A DNA stretch of 64,000 nt from Stachybotrys elegans. Taxonomy: Eukaryota > Ascomycota > Sordariomycetes > Hypocreales > Stachybotryaceae. Position 1 is the first letter of the stretch, and every line of letters begins with the position of its first letter. Position numbers and translations under genes: made by a program. The notes under the pieces are model-generated. The model saw only the letters and a program-made list of their open reading frames with translations, was not told the DNA's origin and did no database searches. Of the stretch, positions 10,296 to 21,822 are shown one piece after another. The DNA lies in contig JAGPNK010000013.1 in assembly GCA_020746835.1 (NCBI GenBank), forward strand, positions 1,240,001 through 1,304,000. The letters run 5' to 3'.

Positions 10296-11882
10296 ATGAG
10301 GAAGCGATATCGTGCCTGTGAAGCGTGCCACCGCCTGAAGATCAGGTGCGACGGGAGCCCAGCGACGGGGGGGCCATGCGAGCGCTGCACCCGCAACAAC
10401 CTGCAGTGCGTGCCGGCGGCGCCGCGTCTGCAGCGCGACCGCATCAGCGAGCTCGAGGCGCAGGTGCAGGCGCTCCAGAGCACGCTGCGCGAGAAGAGCA
10501 GCAGCACGACGCCCAGCGTGCTGTCGTCGGATGGCGCCCCCGAGAACCTGAGCCACGGCATGCTCGCCTTCCTCGACGCCCGCATCCCGCCCACCCACCA
10601 GCTGGATCTGCTGCAACAATTCCCGCAGCAGGCCGGAGCCGCCTGGCCAGTGATCCGCCCGCCCCAGGACCTGGATCTTCTCCGGCAAAAGTCGCCGATC
10701 CTCCTGCTCTCTTTGATGGCCTACTGCTTCACGCAGCAGGCCCAAGACACCGACCTAGAGGTGCATGAGGGGCTCGTGCGGGAGACGATGCGCCTGCTCG
10801 GCAACGAGGTCATTGGCAGGGGCCAGAGATCGCTGGAGCTCGTCCAGGCCCTGCTCGTGTCTGCCTTCTGGAACAAGTTCACGCGCTCCGGCATGCAGGG
10901 AAGCCCTTACCAGGTCATCCAGCTAGCAGCCGACATGGCCATCGATCTGGGGATTGGCGGGTTCTCGCTGCTCCCCTCCCCGGCGGCGTTTTTTTGCCGC
11001 CTCGAGGACCCATATTCCCTCGACGCCAGGCGGACTTGGCTCGCCTGTTTCATCGCCCTCTCGACCTCGTCCCTCAGCACCCGCCGGCCACACACGGTCC
11101 CTTGGAATGCCTATCATGAGCAGTGCGTTGCCCTCCTCGAGGCCCAGGGCGACGTGTCCGACCTCCTGCTGTGCCAGATTGTGCGCATCACGCGATTGGT
11201 TGAAGAAATCTCGACCAATCTGTCCCTCTGCCAAGTAGATAGCTTTGTCGACTGCAACAGCCCCGAGACCGAAGCCGTCATGCATGCCATGAAGGCCAAG
11301 GTCGACGAGTGGGCGGCTCAAGTCCCACCCAGCCTTGCGTCTTCACCAACCCTCGCGATATGGAACCATCTGGCCATCATGTACATATACGAGCCCGTCC
11401 TGCACACGCCCACAAACAAAGGGTCATTTGCAGCACCCTTTATTCCTGGGCGCATCCCTGTTCAGGATATCCCCAAGCCCGACAACATCACCCCGCGGCT
11501 CCAGGCGGCGCTCGGCGCCCTTGTACATCACGGCCATGCCATCATCGACGTTGCAGCCCACATGGATCCTGAATTGGTCATCAATCTTCCCTCGTTCTGC
11601 TTTTCCCCAATCGTCGTGTACGCGCTTTTTGTATTGGCCACTGGATTGGTGGTGGCGGCTGACCCCGAGAGCACGTATCGACAGCACATGGGCCGAGATG
11701 GTTTCCAGATCGACGAGTGCGGAAATAAGTTGAAAGGTCTTGTTGACAGGCTCAAGTCTCTTGATCCCACCATGAGCTGTTGGACGACGAAGCTTTTCGA
11801 TGCGACGGGATGGCTTCAGCAGTGGCACAGTGACTATTCCACCATCGTGGAGCGGTATGAGAGGAGCGTATCCAAATCATGA
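10296..11882 (+). CDS. Zn2Cys6 transcription factor
   Basis: 528 residues, intronless. The N-terminal zinc cluster spans residues 8-38: CEAC, KIRC, then GPCERC and LQC, spaced CX2CX6CX9CX2CX6C. A short coiled coil follows (ISELEAQVQALQSTLREK), the usual dimerisation element. The middle and C-terminal parts match the fungal-specific factor domain in character (helical, with RRTWLACFIALSTSSLSTRRP). It is a nuclear DNA-binding regulator of unknown targets. The first half is GC-rich (third positions mostly G/C), as often seen in such genes. The nearest genes are a fasciclin protein and, 2 kb downstream, an AA9 LPMO, but nothing shows regulation of either. Confidence 0.93.
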   Translation: MRKRYRACEACHRLKIRCDGSPATGGPCERCTRNNLQCVPAAPRLQRDRISELEAQVQALQSTLREKSSSTTPSVLSSDGAPENLSHGMLAFLDARIPPTHQLDLLQQFPQQAGAAWPVIRPPQDLDLLRQKSPILLLSLMAYCFTQQAQDTDLEVHEGLVRETMRLLGNEVIGRGQRSLELVQALLVSAFWNKFTRSGMQGSPYQVIQLAADMAIDLGIGGFSLLPSPAAFFCRLEDPYSLDARRTWLACFIALSTSSLSTRRPHTVPWNAYHEQCVALLEAQGDVSDLLLCQIVRITRLVEEISTNLSLCQVDSFVDCNSPETEAVMHAMKAKVDEWAAQVPPSLASSPTLAIWNHLAIMYIYEPVLHTPTNKGSFAAPFIPGRIPVQDIPKPDNITPRLQAALGALVHHGHAIIDVAAHMDPELVINLPSFCFSPIVVYALFVLATGLVVAADPESTYRQHMGRDGFQIDECGNKLKGLVDRLKSLDPTMSCWTTKLFDATGWLQQWHSDYSTIVERYERSVSKS

Positions 11883-13974
11883 AGCAGAGATGCAGAGATG
11901 GAATGTCTGAAGGCCATTTTGGTCAGGAATAACGAAGCAAACATGTTAATGGAATATTTGAGGGGCAGGTTCTTGTTTCATGCCCAGTTATTATTTCCAT
12001 CTAGATACGGACTTGTCCTTCATGCGATACACCACGTGCTTTACGTGCTACAAATACCCACCAGGTCTTTCACTGAAACAATCCATGTGCAAATCAACGG
12101 GGATCGTGTAGAAAGAAACAAGATGAAAATTGGAGATTGGATGGACAGAATTCCTTTTGTTGGGTGGCTTGAGTAGTGGTTTGTTTCATTTACATCAGCC
12201 GCACACCGCCCATATCCGCGCAACAAATCTACCGCTGTTACTTTATCTGAGGACAGGCCCTCGGGCTACACACGCGTCATTGTTTCATCAACATCCCGTT
12301 GCAAGGTCAAGTCCACCATAAACAATAAACGTATGAAGCTGCGTCTCCCTTCTCCCAGGATAGATTGGACAACCAATACTTGGTAATTTCCGCACTAATC
12401 AATGTTGTTACTGGTCGGATGAGCGTTTAATTAACCCTGATAGTTGGCTAATCATGTTTACTGGCTCTCCCATCCTCATGTACGCCCACGCCTTAGGTCT
12501 ACCCTGCCAGAATATAGAGAGACAAACACTCCCACCCCCTGTCGGCTCTTCAAATTGATCAGACCATAGCCGTGCAATCTTGCGTACACCGAACTACCCG
12601 TGTCGCCTGACAGCAACATATTCCGCTGGGAGCTGGGATCGTGTGTCACCCTTGTCCACGCAGAGATCTCAAAACTAAACCCTCGTCGTTTGGATGCTTT
12701 TGCCAAGGCAGTACAATTCGTATACCGATATTGCATCTAAATCTAATCAGAGTGGTGCCAAGTCCTCAGATGAACTCATGGCTACTTGGGAGAGCCCGTG
12801 CCCAATACGGCGGGCTTTGACCTTCTACCAAGCCGCTCAATGATGACATGAGGGCATCTTCATAGGACGCAAAGATATTCCTCCGAGGTTTTTACCACAG
12901 CTTCATCTCAAAACGTTATCCTGTGATGTTTGGTTCCGACGCTCACCAGAGATCACACGACAGGCTGGTCAGGAAGATCAGCGATGCGGCTATCTTGAGA
13001 ATTCTTCGCCAATCTTTGCGACTTTTGGCCATGTTCAACTCTGGGTCAGTGGTGGACCGGGCGTACATGGCGAAACTATAGTGGTGGCATATTCATTGCT
13101 CAGAGTCATCGGCGGGGGCCTCGCATGAAGCCTCTATAATACGGGGCATTATTCCGTGCTACCATGACTTTTCACGTTGGGACCTTTTGCGAATGGGAAT
13201 GTGGACTTGTGACCTGCTCATTTGAACTGGGCCGGGGGACTTGTAAGAGCCATATTAAATTCATGCAGATCATGCTTATTTCTCTAGGCGCTCCGCCACC
13301 CTTGTGTCAATGATCAGCGTCCACAGGGCCTTGTGTGCCCAGAACGGGGGTTGCCGCATCTTGACAAGCTGCCAACCATGCATTGACGAGCGCTACGTAG
13401 GTGACTGTAGTAGATTGCGCGTTGCCTCGACGCGCTTCCTGCGCAACTCCTCCCTCTTATCGGCAAACGTAATGCTTCTGCATCAATATTCATTTGGCTT
13501 GGACTTCCTGTTCTATGTTACAAATGATTGGTTCATCAGAGCTCGGGAATCTCCTTGGCTGTGGGAATCGGCAGATCTTTCTGGATTCATGAGACGACTA
13601 GGGGCAAAGAAAATGCTTGGCAATACGTCAATCCAGCCCGCCTTCAATCCATACGAGGCTTGTCTTGACGCACATCAATAATCGGGCCTTGTGAGAATGT
13701 GGTATGTTTGCGGAGGGAACATCCCCGATTCCACTTTATACACATGTTTCATGCGAATGGATTTCCCGAAAAGGATTCAACCTTAATCCTAGCCGCGGGC
13801 CATGACACGGACTACCAACCCGCGGTGGCATGGGTCAGGCCAGGCCAGTTGAGCTTCGTTTTCAAGATAAATAGTCCTGCTTCGCCCGTGAAGCCAGACA
13901 CTTTGGAGCCATCCACACACAGTGTCCGCGCCTCTCAACAGTCCCCAATCCCGATTGCAAGCCTTACGTTCATC
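11883..13974. other. Gene-poor 2.1 kb
   Basis: Open frames at 12476-12736 (-) and 13304-13681 (+) show no family resemblance and are likely chance. The last 120 bases are the AA9 promoter, with a weak TATA-like AGATAAATAG near 13865. No repeats or RNA genes seen. Confidence 0.5.
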
Positions 13975-15063
13975 ATGGTCAAGTCTATGGGTTTTCTGGC
14001 AACAGCTCTGCTGTCTGCCTCGGTTGCCAATGCTCACTACATCTTCAACATCTGTGGGTGGCTTTTGTGTTCCTCTGAGCTGTTTCATCGTCACTGACAC
14101 GCCCCAGTGATGCACAACGGGCAGCAGATCGGAGGAGAGTACGAATATGTCCGCCGCAACTCGAACAGCTACATGCCCTCTTTCATGGAGATTGTCACCT
14201 CGTGAGACACCAAAGTCTGTCCGCCCGACAGGTCGGTTTACTGACTCGGCTCAATAGCAACGATCTTCGTTGCAACAAGGGAGCCTCGGCAGGTAGCACC
14301 AAAACGTACGACGTCAAGGCTGGTGACCGCATCGGCCTCAAGATCTTCAACAACGAGTTCATTGAGCATCCCGGCCCAGGCTTCTTCTACATGTCCAAGG
14401 CTCCTGGCTCCGTCAGCGACTACGATGGCTCCGGTGATTGGTTCAAGGTGTAAGTGCTCTGAGACTGTGCCATTGCAGGTTCCTGGCCATCACATTATTG
14501 CTCTCATCCCATATTCGCCTAACAACATCGCCTAACCTATTGCTATATAGCTGGGAATCCGGCGCCGTTGGCCAACCTAACCAGAACGAAGGCTGGGGCA
14601 CGTGGATGGCCCACACCATGGAGTTCACCCTCCCTTCTTCGCTGCCCGACGGCGAGTACCTCCTGCGCGGAGAGCACATTGGCATCCACGAGAACCGTGA
14701 GTACCGCAACATTTCTGAGGAAAGCCACTTTACTAACTTGCCAACCTAGACGTTGGAAAGCCTCAGGTATGATCACACGCTCGTCTTCATGACCATATTT
14801 ACTGCGAAACAGCTTGCTAATGAAGCATTTTGTGACAGCTTTGTAAGTCTAACCCCATTTACATCCCTCATTTCGACAGTCTAACCGTTGGTACAGACAT
14901 GGAGTGCGCCCAGATTCGCGTTACTGGCGGCGGCAGCGGCACGCCTGGCCCGCTCGTCAAGATCCCCGGAGTCTACTCGACCTCGGACCCGGCCCTGACC
15001 TACAACTTCTGGGGGTCCGGCGGTCCCTACCAGATGCCCGGTCCTGCCGTATGGCAGGGCTAA
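13975..15063 (+). CDS. AA9 lytic polysaccharide monooxygenase, seven exons with a 4-nt micro-exon
   Basis: Exons 13975-14053, 14108-14201, 14258-14449, 14551-14696, 14750-14766, 14839-14842 and 14897-15063 give 232 residues. After the signal peptide (ending SVANA) the mature protein begins with His (HYIFN), the first copper-brace ligand. The second is the His in EHPGPGFFYM. The Gln and axial Tyr are in PQLYMECAQ. Copper-dependent oxidative cleavage of cellulose-type polysaccharides is the family role; there is no CBM. Exon 6 is only CTTT, coding Leu plus the first base of the axial Tyr, flanked by a GACAG acceptor and a GTAAGT donor. Reading through the following 54-nt intron also stays open but would insert 18 residues in this conserved site. 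Confidence 0.9.
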
Positions 15064-15406
15064 GCCTTGCCATAGTGCGCCAGTCCCGCGCTGGATGAGG
15101 GGAAGTGAGATGGATCGCTCGCTAACCCAAGCGGAGCCTGGGTCTCTTCGCTGGACTGTGATGTTTCGATTCTGAACTACCTCGTGTAGCTGTCTTATTA
15201 GCTTAGGTTCGATGCACATATGAATAACACCTACGTTTGTAAATCTCGCTACAGACTTTGTAGCAGTCTGTTGCTATTTTTCCAGACCATCTATTACCTG
15301 GGGAACAATCTTTTACTTAACTTTGTGAATATGCTCTCAAGAACTATTTATCCCTTTCTATGTCTGCCAATATTCATCAGGCGGTTGCTTAAACATTCGC
15401 TCCGTC
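15064..15406. other. Intergenic between convergent genes
   Basis: 343 bases between the AA9 and glutathione transferase 3' ends. Nothing recognised. Confidence 0.5.
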
Positions 15407-16124
15407 CTATTTACGTGCAGCGGCCATGGCCTCCTCATCAGCCTTCAACATTCCCTGGATCGCAGGCCTCTCCATGCATCGCTCCCACCAAGCTCTCACG
15501 GCCTTGCGGCTGAAGACGAGCTCCTCATACCCACACATGAACAACCTCCGAATGAGAGGGATGTAGTAAATGTCGACAAGCGTGAATGTTGGTCCAGCCA
15601 TGTAATCCTTTTCCTGCAAAAGACGTTCTGTGACGTCGAAGAACGTCGCCAGCGAGCGCGAGGCTTCTGCAACCGCGGCTTCGTCAGTTGGTATGCCGAG
15701 GAACTTCTTGACAAACTTCTCGAACGCGATTTTGCTGGCTGGCTCGGCAAAATAAGTCATTTCCACGAGCTGGGCTTGTTCAAGCAGCGCTGTGGCCTCC
15801 ACATCGGAGTCTTCTGGCAACAGAGGGAAAGAGTACTTTTTGGCCAGGTATTTGCAGATGGCGCGACTTTCGTAAAGCGTAAATCCGTCAGCAAAGGTGG
15901 CGACGGGGATCTTTCCCCATGGGTTTCGTTGCAGGTTCTCTGGAGACTACAGGCGGTTAGCTATTATTCCATCTTGTGAGAGACAGTTCCTCCACCTTTT
16001 GTTCTCCTTTCATGAGGTCCAAGTATACAACTTCATAGTCGGTGAAGCCGCCCTCAGCAAGAGTAAGGCGTACGCGGTCGGCGTTGGAGGAACCACGGGA
16101 GCTGTAGAGGGTAAAGGCAGGCAT
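15407..16124 (-). CDS. Glutathione S-transferase
   Basis: Exons 16124-15996 and 15946-15407 (49-nt intron) give 222 residues, the normal GST length. The N-terminal thioredoxin fold has SSRGSSNADRVRLTLAE and, across the join, SPENLQRNPWGKIPVA with the cis-Pro, then DGFTLYESRAICKYLA, the Ser-containing glutathione-binding motif. The C-terminal helical domain includes GPTFTLVDIYYIPLIRR. A cytosolic enzyme conjugating glutathione to electrophiles, with no signal peptide. Codon 1 at 16124 begins MPAFTLYSS, typical of the class. A TATATA at 16241-16248 lies about 120 bases upstream. Divergent from the Zn2Cys6 gene at 16663. Confidence 0.93.
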
Positions 16125-16662
16125 TTTGGAGGTGTAAGCCGAGGTTTGAAGAAGTCGGGATATATAAGTAGGGCTTTTTCGGGGGATACGAGGCATTGGA
16201 GTTGAGTTTCTGAGAAGAAGTTGAGCGAGGCATCCGGTAGTATATATACTTGAATCAACATGGCTGAGACTCAAGTTGGTGCGCCTCGAAATTGTCATCA
16301 GTCACCCAAATGTGGAGTTTTCTGGGCGCAGCCAAAGGATCGTGGGCCAAAGATGGCTGTTAATGGCATTCATGATTGGCTGCGTCGCTCCCAAAACTCA
16401 ATCCAGCTAGCGTCGGTGTTTGGTGCATGGATTGCTCGGACAAATTGAGGTGATCCTCTCGCAGTCCACGGTCCCAAATGATGAGAACATCGTCAATCCA
16501 TCCCACTCCCTCTACCGGACTCCGAGACCGCCTCTCCTGCCCAGGACTTGATTCGCCTGCTCGCTCCTCTGGCCGAAAGTAGGGTCGCTCTCCACGGATA
16601 GAGGGGCGGCGCTCGTATCGCTGTCCCACAACGGCCACCGCTCCTATCGCCGGGGTCACAAG
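16125..16662. other. Divergent promoter, GST and Zn2Cys6 gene
   Basis: 538 bases shared by the two genes. TATA-rich stretches occur at 16161-16166 and 16241-16248 on the GST side. No ORF. Confidence 0.5.
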
Positions 16663-17908
16663 ATGAAGTCTACAACCAGAGTGAAGACGGGCTGCGCAAC
16701 TTGCAGGTAACTTCTCCATCCCGTTACTGTCAGTTCGATCCTAGCATTCATTCTGCAACAGGATTCGACGAGTTAAATGCGACGAGGCCAAGCCATCCTG
16801 CAACAAATGCCTTAGTACCGGTCGCGTTTGCGATGGCTACGAGTCTCCCTTTAGAGTATTTTCCTACCAGTCTGCTGGAAAGGACGATGTTGTTCATGTT
16901 AAGCGCCCCATCCGGCCAGTCTTCGCCACAATCTCGCTTCCAAAAACACAGCTGCTTAGTCGGTGCTTCTCGACAAAGTCAATGCTTGGTGTCGATCTTG
17001 GCTGCGACGAAGAAGCGAATCAGATTCTCAATTTCTGCACAGCGGATTCATCAATACAGTATGCGGTCACATCGCTCATATCTCTGAGGGAAAATGCCGA
17101 AGTCTCCGGAGTCGTTTCCATGTCCAACGCGAAGCCAGATCTCGGCCAAGAATACGGGCTCAGTCAATACTGCATGGCCATGCAAGGACTCGCATCAAAC
17201 CTCTCATCGCCATCTCCCAAGGCGCTCAGGTCTGCGTTGCTTTGCTGCCAAGTCTTTATCAGCATTGAGCAAGTTCGGGGAAATTACGCCGCCATGGCCC
17301 AACACTTCATTCTCGGACTCGGTATCATGCGCCAATATCGCTCGAGACCAAGTCTTGACGCCAATCATGCCGTGATTCGGGCATACCCCGATCCGTTGCC
17401 TTTGATAGATGTTTTTGTCATCAAACTATTCGCCGCGCCATGCAAGTTCGTGGAGCCTCGAGCACAAGCCGGCAAGGGTCAGGCGGCAACGACCACTAGA
17501 ATATCTGACCGAGGTCGAGATAACTGTCCTCTTGCGCCCGATATGCGAGCAGAGCTTGTGAGGATTGCCGTGTCAACGCTTCAGCTTCTCAACAACATAT
17601 CACGCGTCGAATTGGCAACGGATGCAATTCAGCTACTAGATGTGAAAGCATCTCTGCTGTCAAGGCTAGAATCTTGGCTCACTGATCTCAACATGCTTTA
17701 CAGGGACATTAATACGGAGCCTATCACAATCTCCGTGACTCGGTTCTTCCATGGGCTGCTAAAACTCGTTCTACTGGGGGCATTGAGTGCTCCAACAGCT
17801 CCAGATACCCTACTGGCCATTGAGGCAGCAGAATTTCATGCTATTGCCTGCCACGCTGGGGGCAGGGTGAATGGCTACAATGTGTGGGATTTGAATAGAC
17901 GCAGCTAA
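16663..17908 (+). CDS. Zn2Cys6 transcription factor
   Basis: Exons 16663-16706 and 16762-17908 (55-nt intron) give 396 residues. The intron splits the zinc cluster: GCATC|RIRRVKCDE, then PSCNKCLSTGRVC, spaced CX2CX6CX5CX2CX6C. A DGYESPF tail follows, as in the fungal family with a degenerate DUF3468-type C-terminal half. A nuclear regulator with unknown targets. It shares a promoter region with the glutathione transferase, so a role in stress or detoxification control is possible but unproven. It ends 102 bases from the convergent F-box gene. Confidence 0.88.
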
Positions 17909-18010
17909 TACATATCATATTTGTATAAATTCTGGAGGTAGAAGCCTTTGATGGAGCAACATCGCTCGAAACAGTCGAATTTTCGTAGCACGGCTGTACC
18001 ATCGTTTAAC

Positions 18011-19837
18011 TCAGCCAGGCCTCAAGGGATTCTCTCTCCTGGTCCCTCCAGCATACAATTCCGCATCGTTGTGTTCGTTATAGATAGAACCCCTGCCAAA
18101 TATCTCGGAAAACTCTTCAAATGATAGGTTCTTGCTCACGCCACCTTTTGGATCTCTCAACCGTATGGATCTTAGAGGCTTCTGGTGTAGACCATCCAAA
18201 AGCACCTCCCATGTACCGCTCAGTAACCAGATGGACGATAGCTCCAAGCTCGTAGAAGGGTTGCAAGACGCGTCCAGGAAAATCTGGAAATCGGACAGAT
18301 GAATGCAGACGCCGGATAGATACACGTGGGATAGGTTTGGCCATCGCTGCAATGTGAGGAGATTGCTGACGTCGAAGACCGAACTATCCTCAAAGCTTTT
18401 GCTGCCCATGCTGATTGAGAGTTCTCGGATGCTAGGCGTGTCCAGAAAGGGCGCCAGGATGCTGTATAGAGTGGCATGTCTCGATACTTCATTCCGCCAG
18501 GAAAGACACCTGAAGGAGAAGTGCTGCAGTTGCTGCATCGCTGAAGGAAGACGATTTTGTATTTCGAGATTTGGGAGCAAATCAGAAGGAGACATGACAA
18601 CGGTCAAGTGGATCTCAATTCTCTCGAGCGGTGTTCCAAAATCCTGGACTGCCACGGGAAGCTGGGTAATTGCACCGCAGAGACTTGGCGTGAAGCCGTC
18701 CATGTCGGCGGCACGGAAGTGCATTGGCTGAAGCATATTCGCATAGAGTCGTGCATTGAGATCTTCGCTGCCAAATAGTGAAGGCATCTGTACCTTTGGG
18801 CCGGCCCCTAGGTCGGTGAAATCAAGCGTGCATGCGCATGGCATCCTCGCTCTTGCAGCGGCAAGTCTTTGCGCGAAACTCCCAGTTTTATGCAGCTCTT
18901 CTTGGTCGGAATAGAGCCTCTGATAAATTTGGTGGGCTGTTCTTAAAAGTGAAAGATGCATCTGATCCATTTCGGTAAGATCTTCTGACTGCGTGCCAGC
19001 GGCGATTCGGCGCCATGATGCGGATATAGCTCGTAGCTTTTGCACTCTAGCTTGTCCAGCTTCTTCAGCGGCTCCTCTAGGCCTCCACGTGCTGATTTCA
19101 TCCATGCTCGTTACTCTTTCTTCAACCGCACTGGCCTGATGAAGAATAAAGGTCTCGAAACTGCTGCTTAGGGAAGCATCGTAAAATTGCAATGCAACTC
19201 GAATGCCACGTACTCCCTTGCTGATGATGGGATGACGGGATATTTCCTCGAAGCGAGACAAAGATGAAGCCTGGAAACCCACGGTGACCACGGGGAGAAA
19301 TATCATGGAGCTGAGACGGTAAAACTTTTGGCATACTAGCCGACAGTTTGCTATATGCCTGCCACGAAGAAGCCAATGGACATCAATGCCCCGAGTGCCT
19401 TGCACAAAGTCAAACACGCTTGAGAGAATTTCATCAGGCAAATCCAATATGTGCCACGGTCGTAAACTTGGTTGGGATGCTTTATTGATAGCAAGCCGGA
19501 GTTGATGATGGTCATTCTCAAGGATCCGTTTTCGGTCGATTAAATGTTTGACCTCAGTCGCCAAAGCGAGGTTCGAATCAAGTAGGCCTCTGGTTCTAGC
19601 CTCGGTGAACCACGCCTCTGCGTCCTCTTTGTCAGCCCAATGGGCTTGGTCGCTTGACTGAGCCAAATATTCTTGCCAGCGTGGCTCCTTTGATATAGCC
19701 ACATATGCCCCACGCACATCAGACGTACGAAGCAGCTCAACCTGAACCTTGTCAAGGTTCTCCTTGACATTTCGGAGGGTGCTATAGGCGTCACCAAGGG
19801 CACCAGGGACTGAGGGGTTGATAGTGATTGGATCCAT
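18011..19837 (-). CDS. F-box protein
   Basis: 608 residues, intronless. The frame extends to 19885, but the first ATG is at 19837 (MDPITINP). The F-box is around residues 130-175: RPWHILDLPDEILSSVFDFV, then NCRLVCQKFYRLSS. Such proteins link substrates to SCF ubiquitin ligase through Skp1. A coiled N-terminal helix precedes it (LRNVKENLDKVQVELLR). The rest has leucine-rich-like patches (PSIRELSISMG, LQRWPNLSHVYLSGV), a common substrate-binding style in ascomycete F-box expansions. Target unknown. Confidence 0.8.
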   Translation of the reverse strand: MDPITINPSVPGALGDAYSTLRNVKENLDKVQVELLRTSDVRGAYVAISKEPRWQEYLAQSSDQAHWADKEDAEAWFTEARTRGLLDSNLALATEVKHLIDRKRILENDHHQLRLAINKASQPSLRPWHILDLPDEILSSVFDFVQGTRGIDVHWLLRGRHIANCRLVCQKFYRLSSMIFLPVVTVGFQASSLSRFEEISRHPIISKGVRGIRVALQFYDASLSSSFETFILHQASAVEERVTSMDEISTWRPRGAAEEAGQARVQKLRAISASWRRIAAGTQSEDLTEMDQMHLSLLRTAHQIYQRLYSDQEELHKTGSFAQRLAAARARMPCACTLDFTDLGAGPKVQMPSLFGSEDLNARLYANMLQPMHFRAADMDGFTPSLCGAITQLPVAVQDFGTPLERIEIHLTVVMSPSDLLPNLEIQNRLPSAMQQLQHFSFRCLSWRNEVSRHATLYSILAPFLDTPSIRELSISMGSKSFEDSSVFDVSNLLTLQRWPNLSHVYLSGVCIHLSDFQIFLDASCNPSTSLELSSIWLLSGTWEVLLDGLHQKPLRSIRLRDPKGGVSKNLSFEEFSEIFGRGSIYNEHNDAELYAGGTRRENPLRPG

Positions 19838-20650
19838 GTCCAAAGCCGTCTGTTCTTCGTATATCAGGCTGTGCTGGGAGAACACGTTGCGTTTAGGACG
19901 GCGATTAAGCTAGGATACAGAAGCCTTGACGAGTTGTTGTATGCTTTCGTAATGGTTCGAGTCAAAATGAGGGGGATAACCCGTAGCTGTCTGCAGGAAC
20001 GGAAGAACAGTCATGCCGCTCACACCAATCAAGGCAGCGAATGCTGTCCTGATCCCAACCCGCTATCCCTTTACGTGTCGTAAAGCAGCAAGCAGGTCGC
20101 TCACAGGGATCTTAGCCAATAACGAATAAAAGAGAGAGAAGTACTTGATTCTACAGCTAGGAACAGTACTAATATAAAGTATCTCTAACTACCTCTTGAG
20201 TATCTCTCCATTCCACTACAGAGTAACTAGTAGGCTAATAAAGGAGCAACTTTGGCATACATGAGGGCCAATACAAGTTTGCTGCTTTATGGCACTTGAA
20301 GGGATAACAACCTTTGGTACCCACAAAGAAGTACAGGGCATGTTGCCCAGTCCGGAGCTTCCTGAGATGATTATGGACTGTCTTCAAGCCAGGTCAAGAG
20401 GGAAAATGGAGGCTCGCCAATCTCGCACAAGGCAGAACATTGTCTCTGTTGTAGACGAATATTCTGCCAGCAGCATGGAGATGATTATTACAATACAGCT
20501 TCACCTTCATGATGTTTTCAAGTTCACACAAGAAATCCGTCGCAGGGTTGCGGACTGCTGTGAAAGGTGAGATGAGACTTGTCATGCCAAAAAAAAAAAA
20601 AAAAAAAAAGATGTATTCAACGCCACTATTTCCACCCTCAGCACGCCTTG
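19838..20650. other. Intergenic with A21 tract
   Basis: 813 bases. A 21-base adenine run sits at 20589-20609. A 93-codon frame at 20289-20570 (+) has no recognisable features and I do not call it a gene. Confidence 0.5.
20589..20609 (+). repeat. Homopolymer A21
   Basis: A run of 21 adenines, 40 bases past the stop of the minus-strand gene ending at 20651. Either a simple-sequence tract or a region prone to length error in sequencing. Confidence 0.9.
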
Positions 20651-21822
20651 TTAGCAGTTGCTAGCTGCACATATGGTTTCCACCATGACAGTGCTCAGTC
20701 CGGCAGTGAAAATATTCAGCACCAAAGCACCAGCCCGGGCAGCCCTGCACAGCTTGCAGTCCTTGATGTTCTGGTAGTTTGGACACGTGATGGTATACTG
20801 GAATCGGCTCTGAGCATCGTCTAGCTTGTCTGCGCCACGCCATGTTAGATCAGCCACTCGTCATAATACGGCATATCCCACTTACCAATGACTACACGCG
20901 CGGGGACACGTGTGATGTCTCGATCATAAGGAGACTCGCACTTGCAGTCGGGCAGCTGCTCACACGACCGCACACAAGACTGCGGGCTGCTGCAAATGTT
21001 TCGGACGTGGCACCGCTCCAGCTTCTGCGTCTCTTGCTTCCAAAGATCCTTGTTCTTATCGAAGACCTGCTTGGCTACCTCAGCCATGGCCCTCGCGTTC
21101 TTGGGCCCGCATTCGAATCGGATGGTGCAGTCGGGCAAGGGAGGATCGTACTCCTTGGCGCTATTGGGGATGGTGAAGGCCTTGTCTGCGCAGTACTCGG
21201 CGCCGCTGCCGCTGTACTCGACAAGGCCAAGGATATCCCTGGGGGAGTGATGCCCGACAAGCTCGACCGTCTCATCACGAACATTGAAGCTGATCTTGGG
21301 CCTTTCAGGTGCGGGTGGCGGTGGCGGCGGCGGCGGGGGTGGAGGAGGAGAGGAAGGGGATCCGGGAGGCTGATTGGGGTCATGAGTGCAGATAAATGCC
21401 ATGCTGCAGGACGTTCCATCATCGAGCATGTACAGGCCGTCTATGTGTCGGCTCCAGCAATACAGGGGCTCCTTGTCGTATGTATGGACTGCCCATCCAG
21501 CCCAGTTTGGGTCGCCGACGTCGTTGACGACATTGACGGTCCAATGATCGCCATTTGGCAGAGTTGTGCTGACACCCTCGGTGCGCCAAGGATAGGAGCC
21601 ATCCCAGGGCACTTCAGCCATGTACGTTGGCGTGCCCCATGCGGCGCCCGAGTAATACATCATTTGTCGGGACGTAGAGCCGCCGCCTGGTCCTCGACCA
21701 ATACCGCAGTCAGCCAGCACGAGGTTTTCGCTCCAAGTAGTGGCCATGGTGCCAAAGAGTGGCGAGGCCTCGCTCATGGATGCGCTCATGGCTGCGAAAG
21801 CCGGGGGAAGCGAGGATTCCAT
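20651..21822 (-). CDS. Conserved fungal protein with polyproline hinge, function unknown
   Basis: Exons 21822-20886 and 20829-20651 (56-nt intron, GTAAGT ... GCAG) give 371 residues. Ignoring the intron, the frame stops soon after the donor, but splicing adds a Cys-rich tail (FQYTITCPNY, KDCKLC, and a final AASNC). The N-terminal half is Trp/Tyr-rich (NLVLADCGIG, MMYYSGAAWG, AVHTYDKEPLYCWS). It is joined by a run of 12 prolines to a C-terminal half with many Cys (SSPQSCVRSCEQLPDCKC), suggesting disulfides and an extracellular fate, although no classical signal peptide follows the chosen ATG. The frame is open upstream without an ATG. A TATATA lies near 21952-21959. I cannot name the family. 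Confidence 0.75.

Noticed and set aside
13304..13681. 125-codon frame on the + strand
   Set aside because: No recognisable features; lies in a gene-poor stretch and is likely chance.
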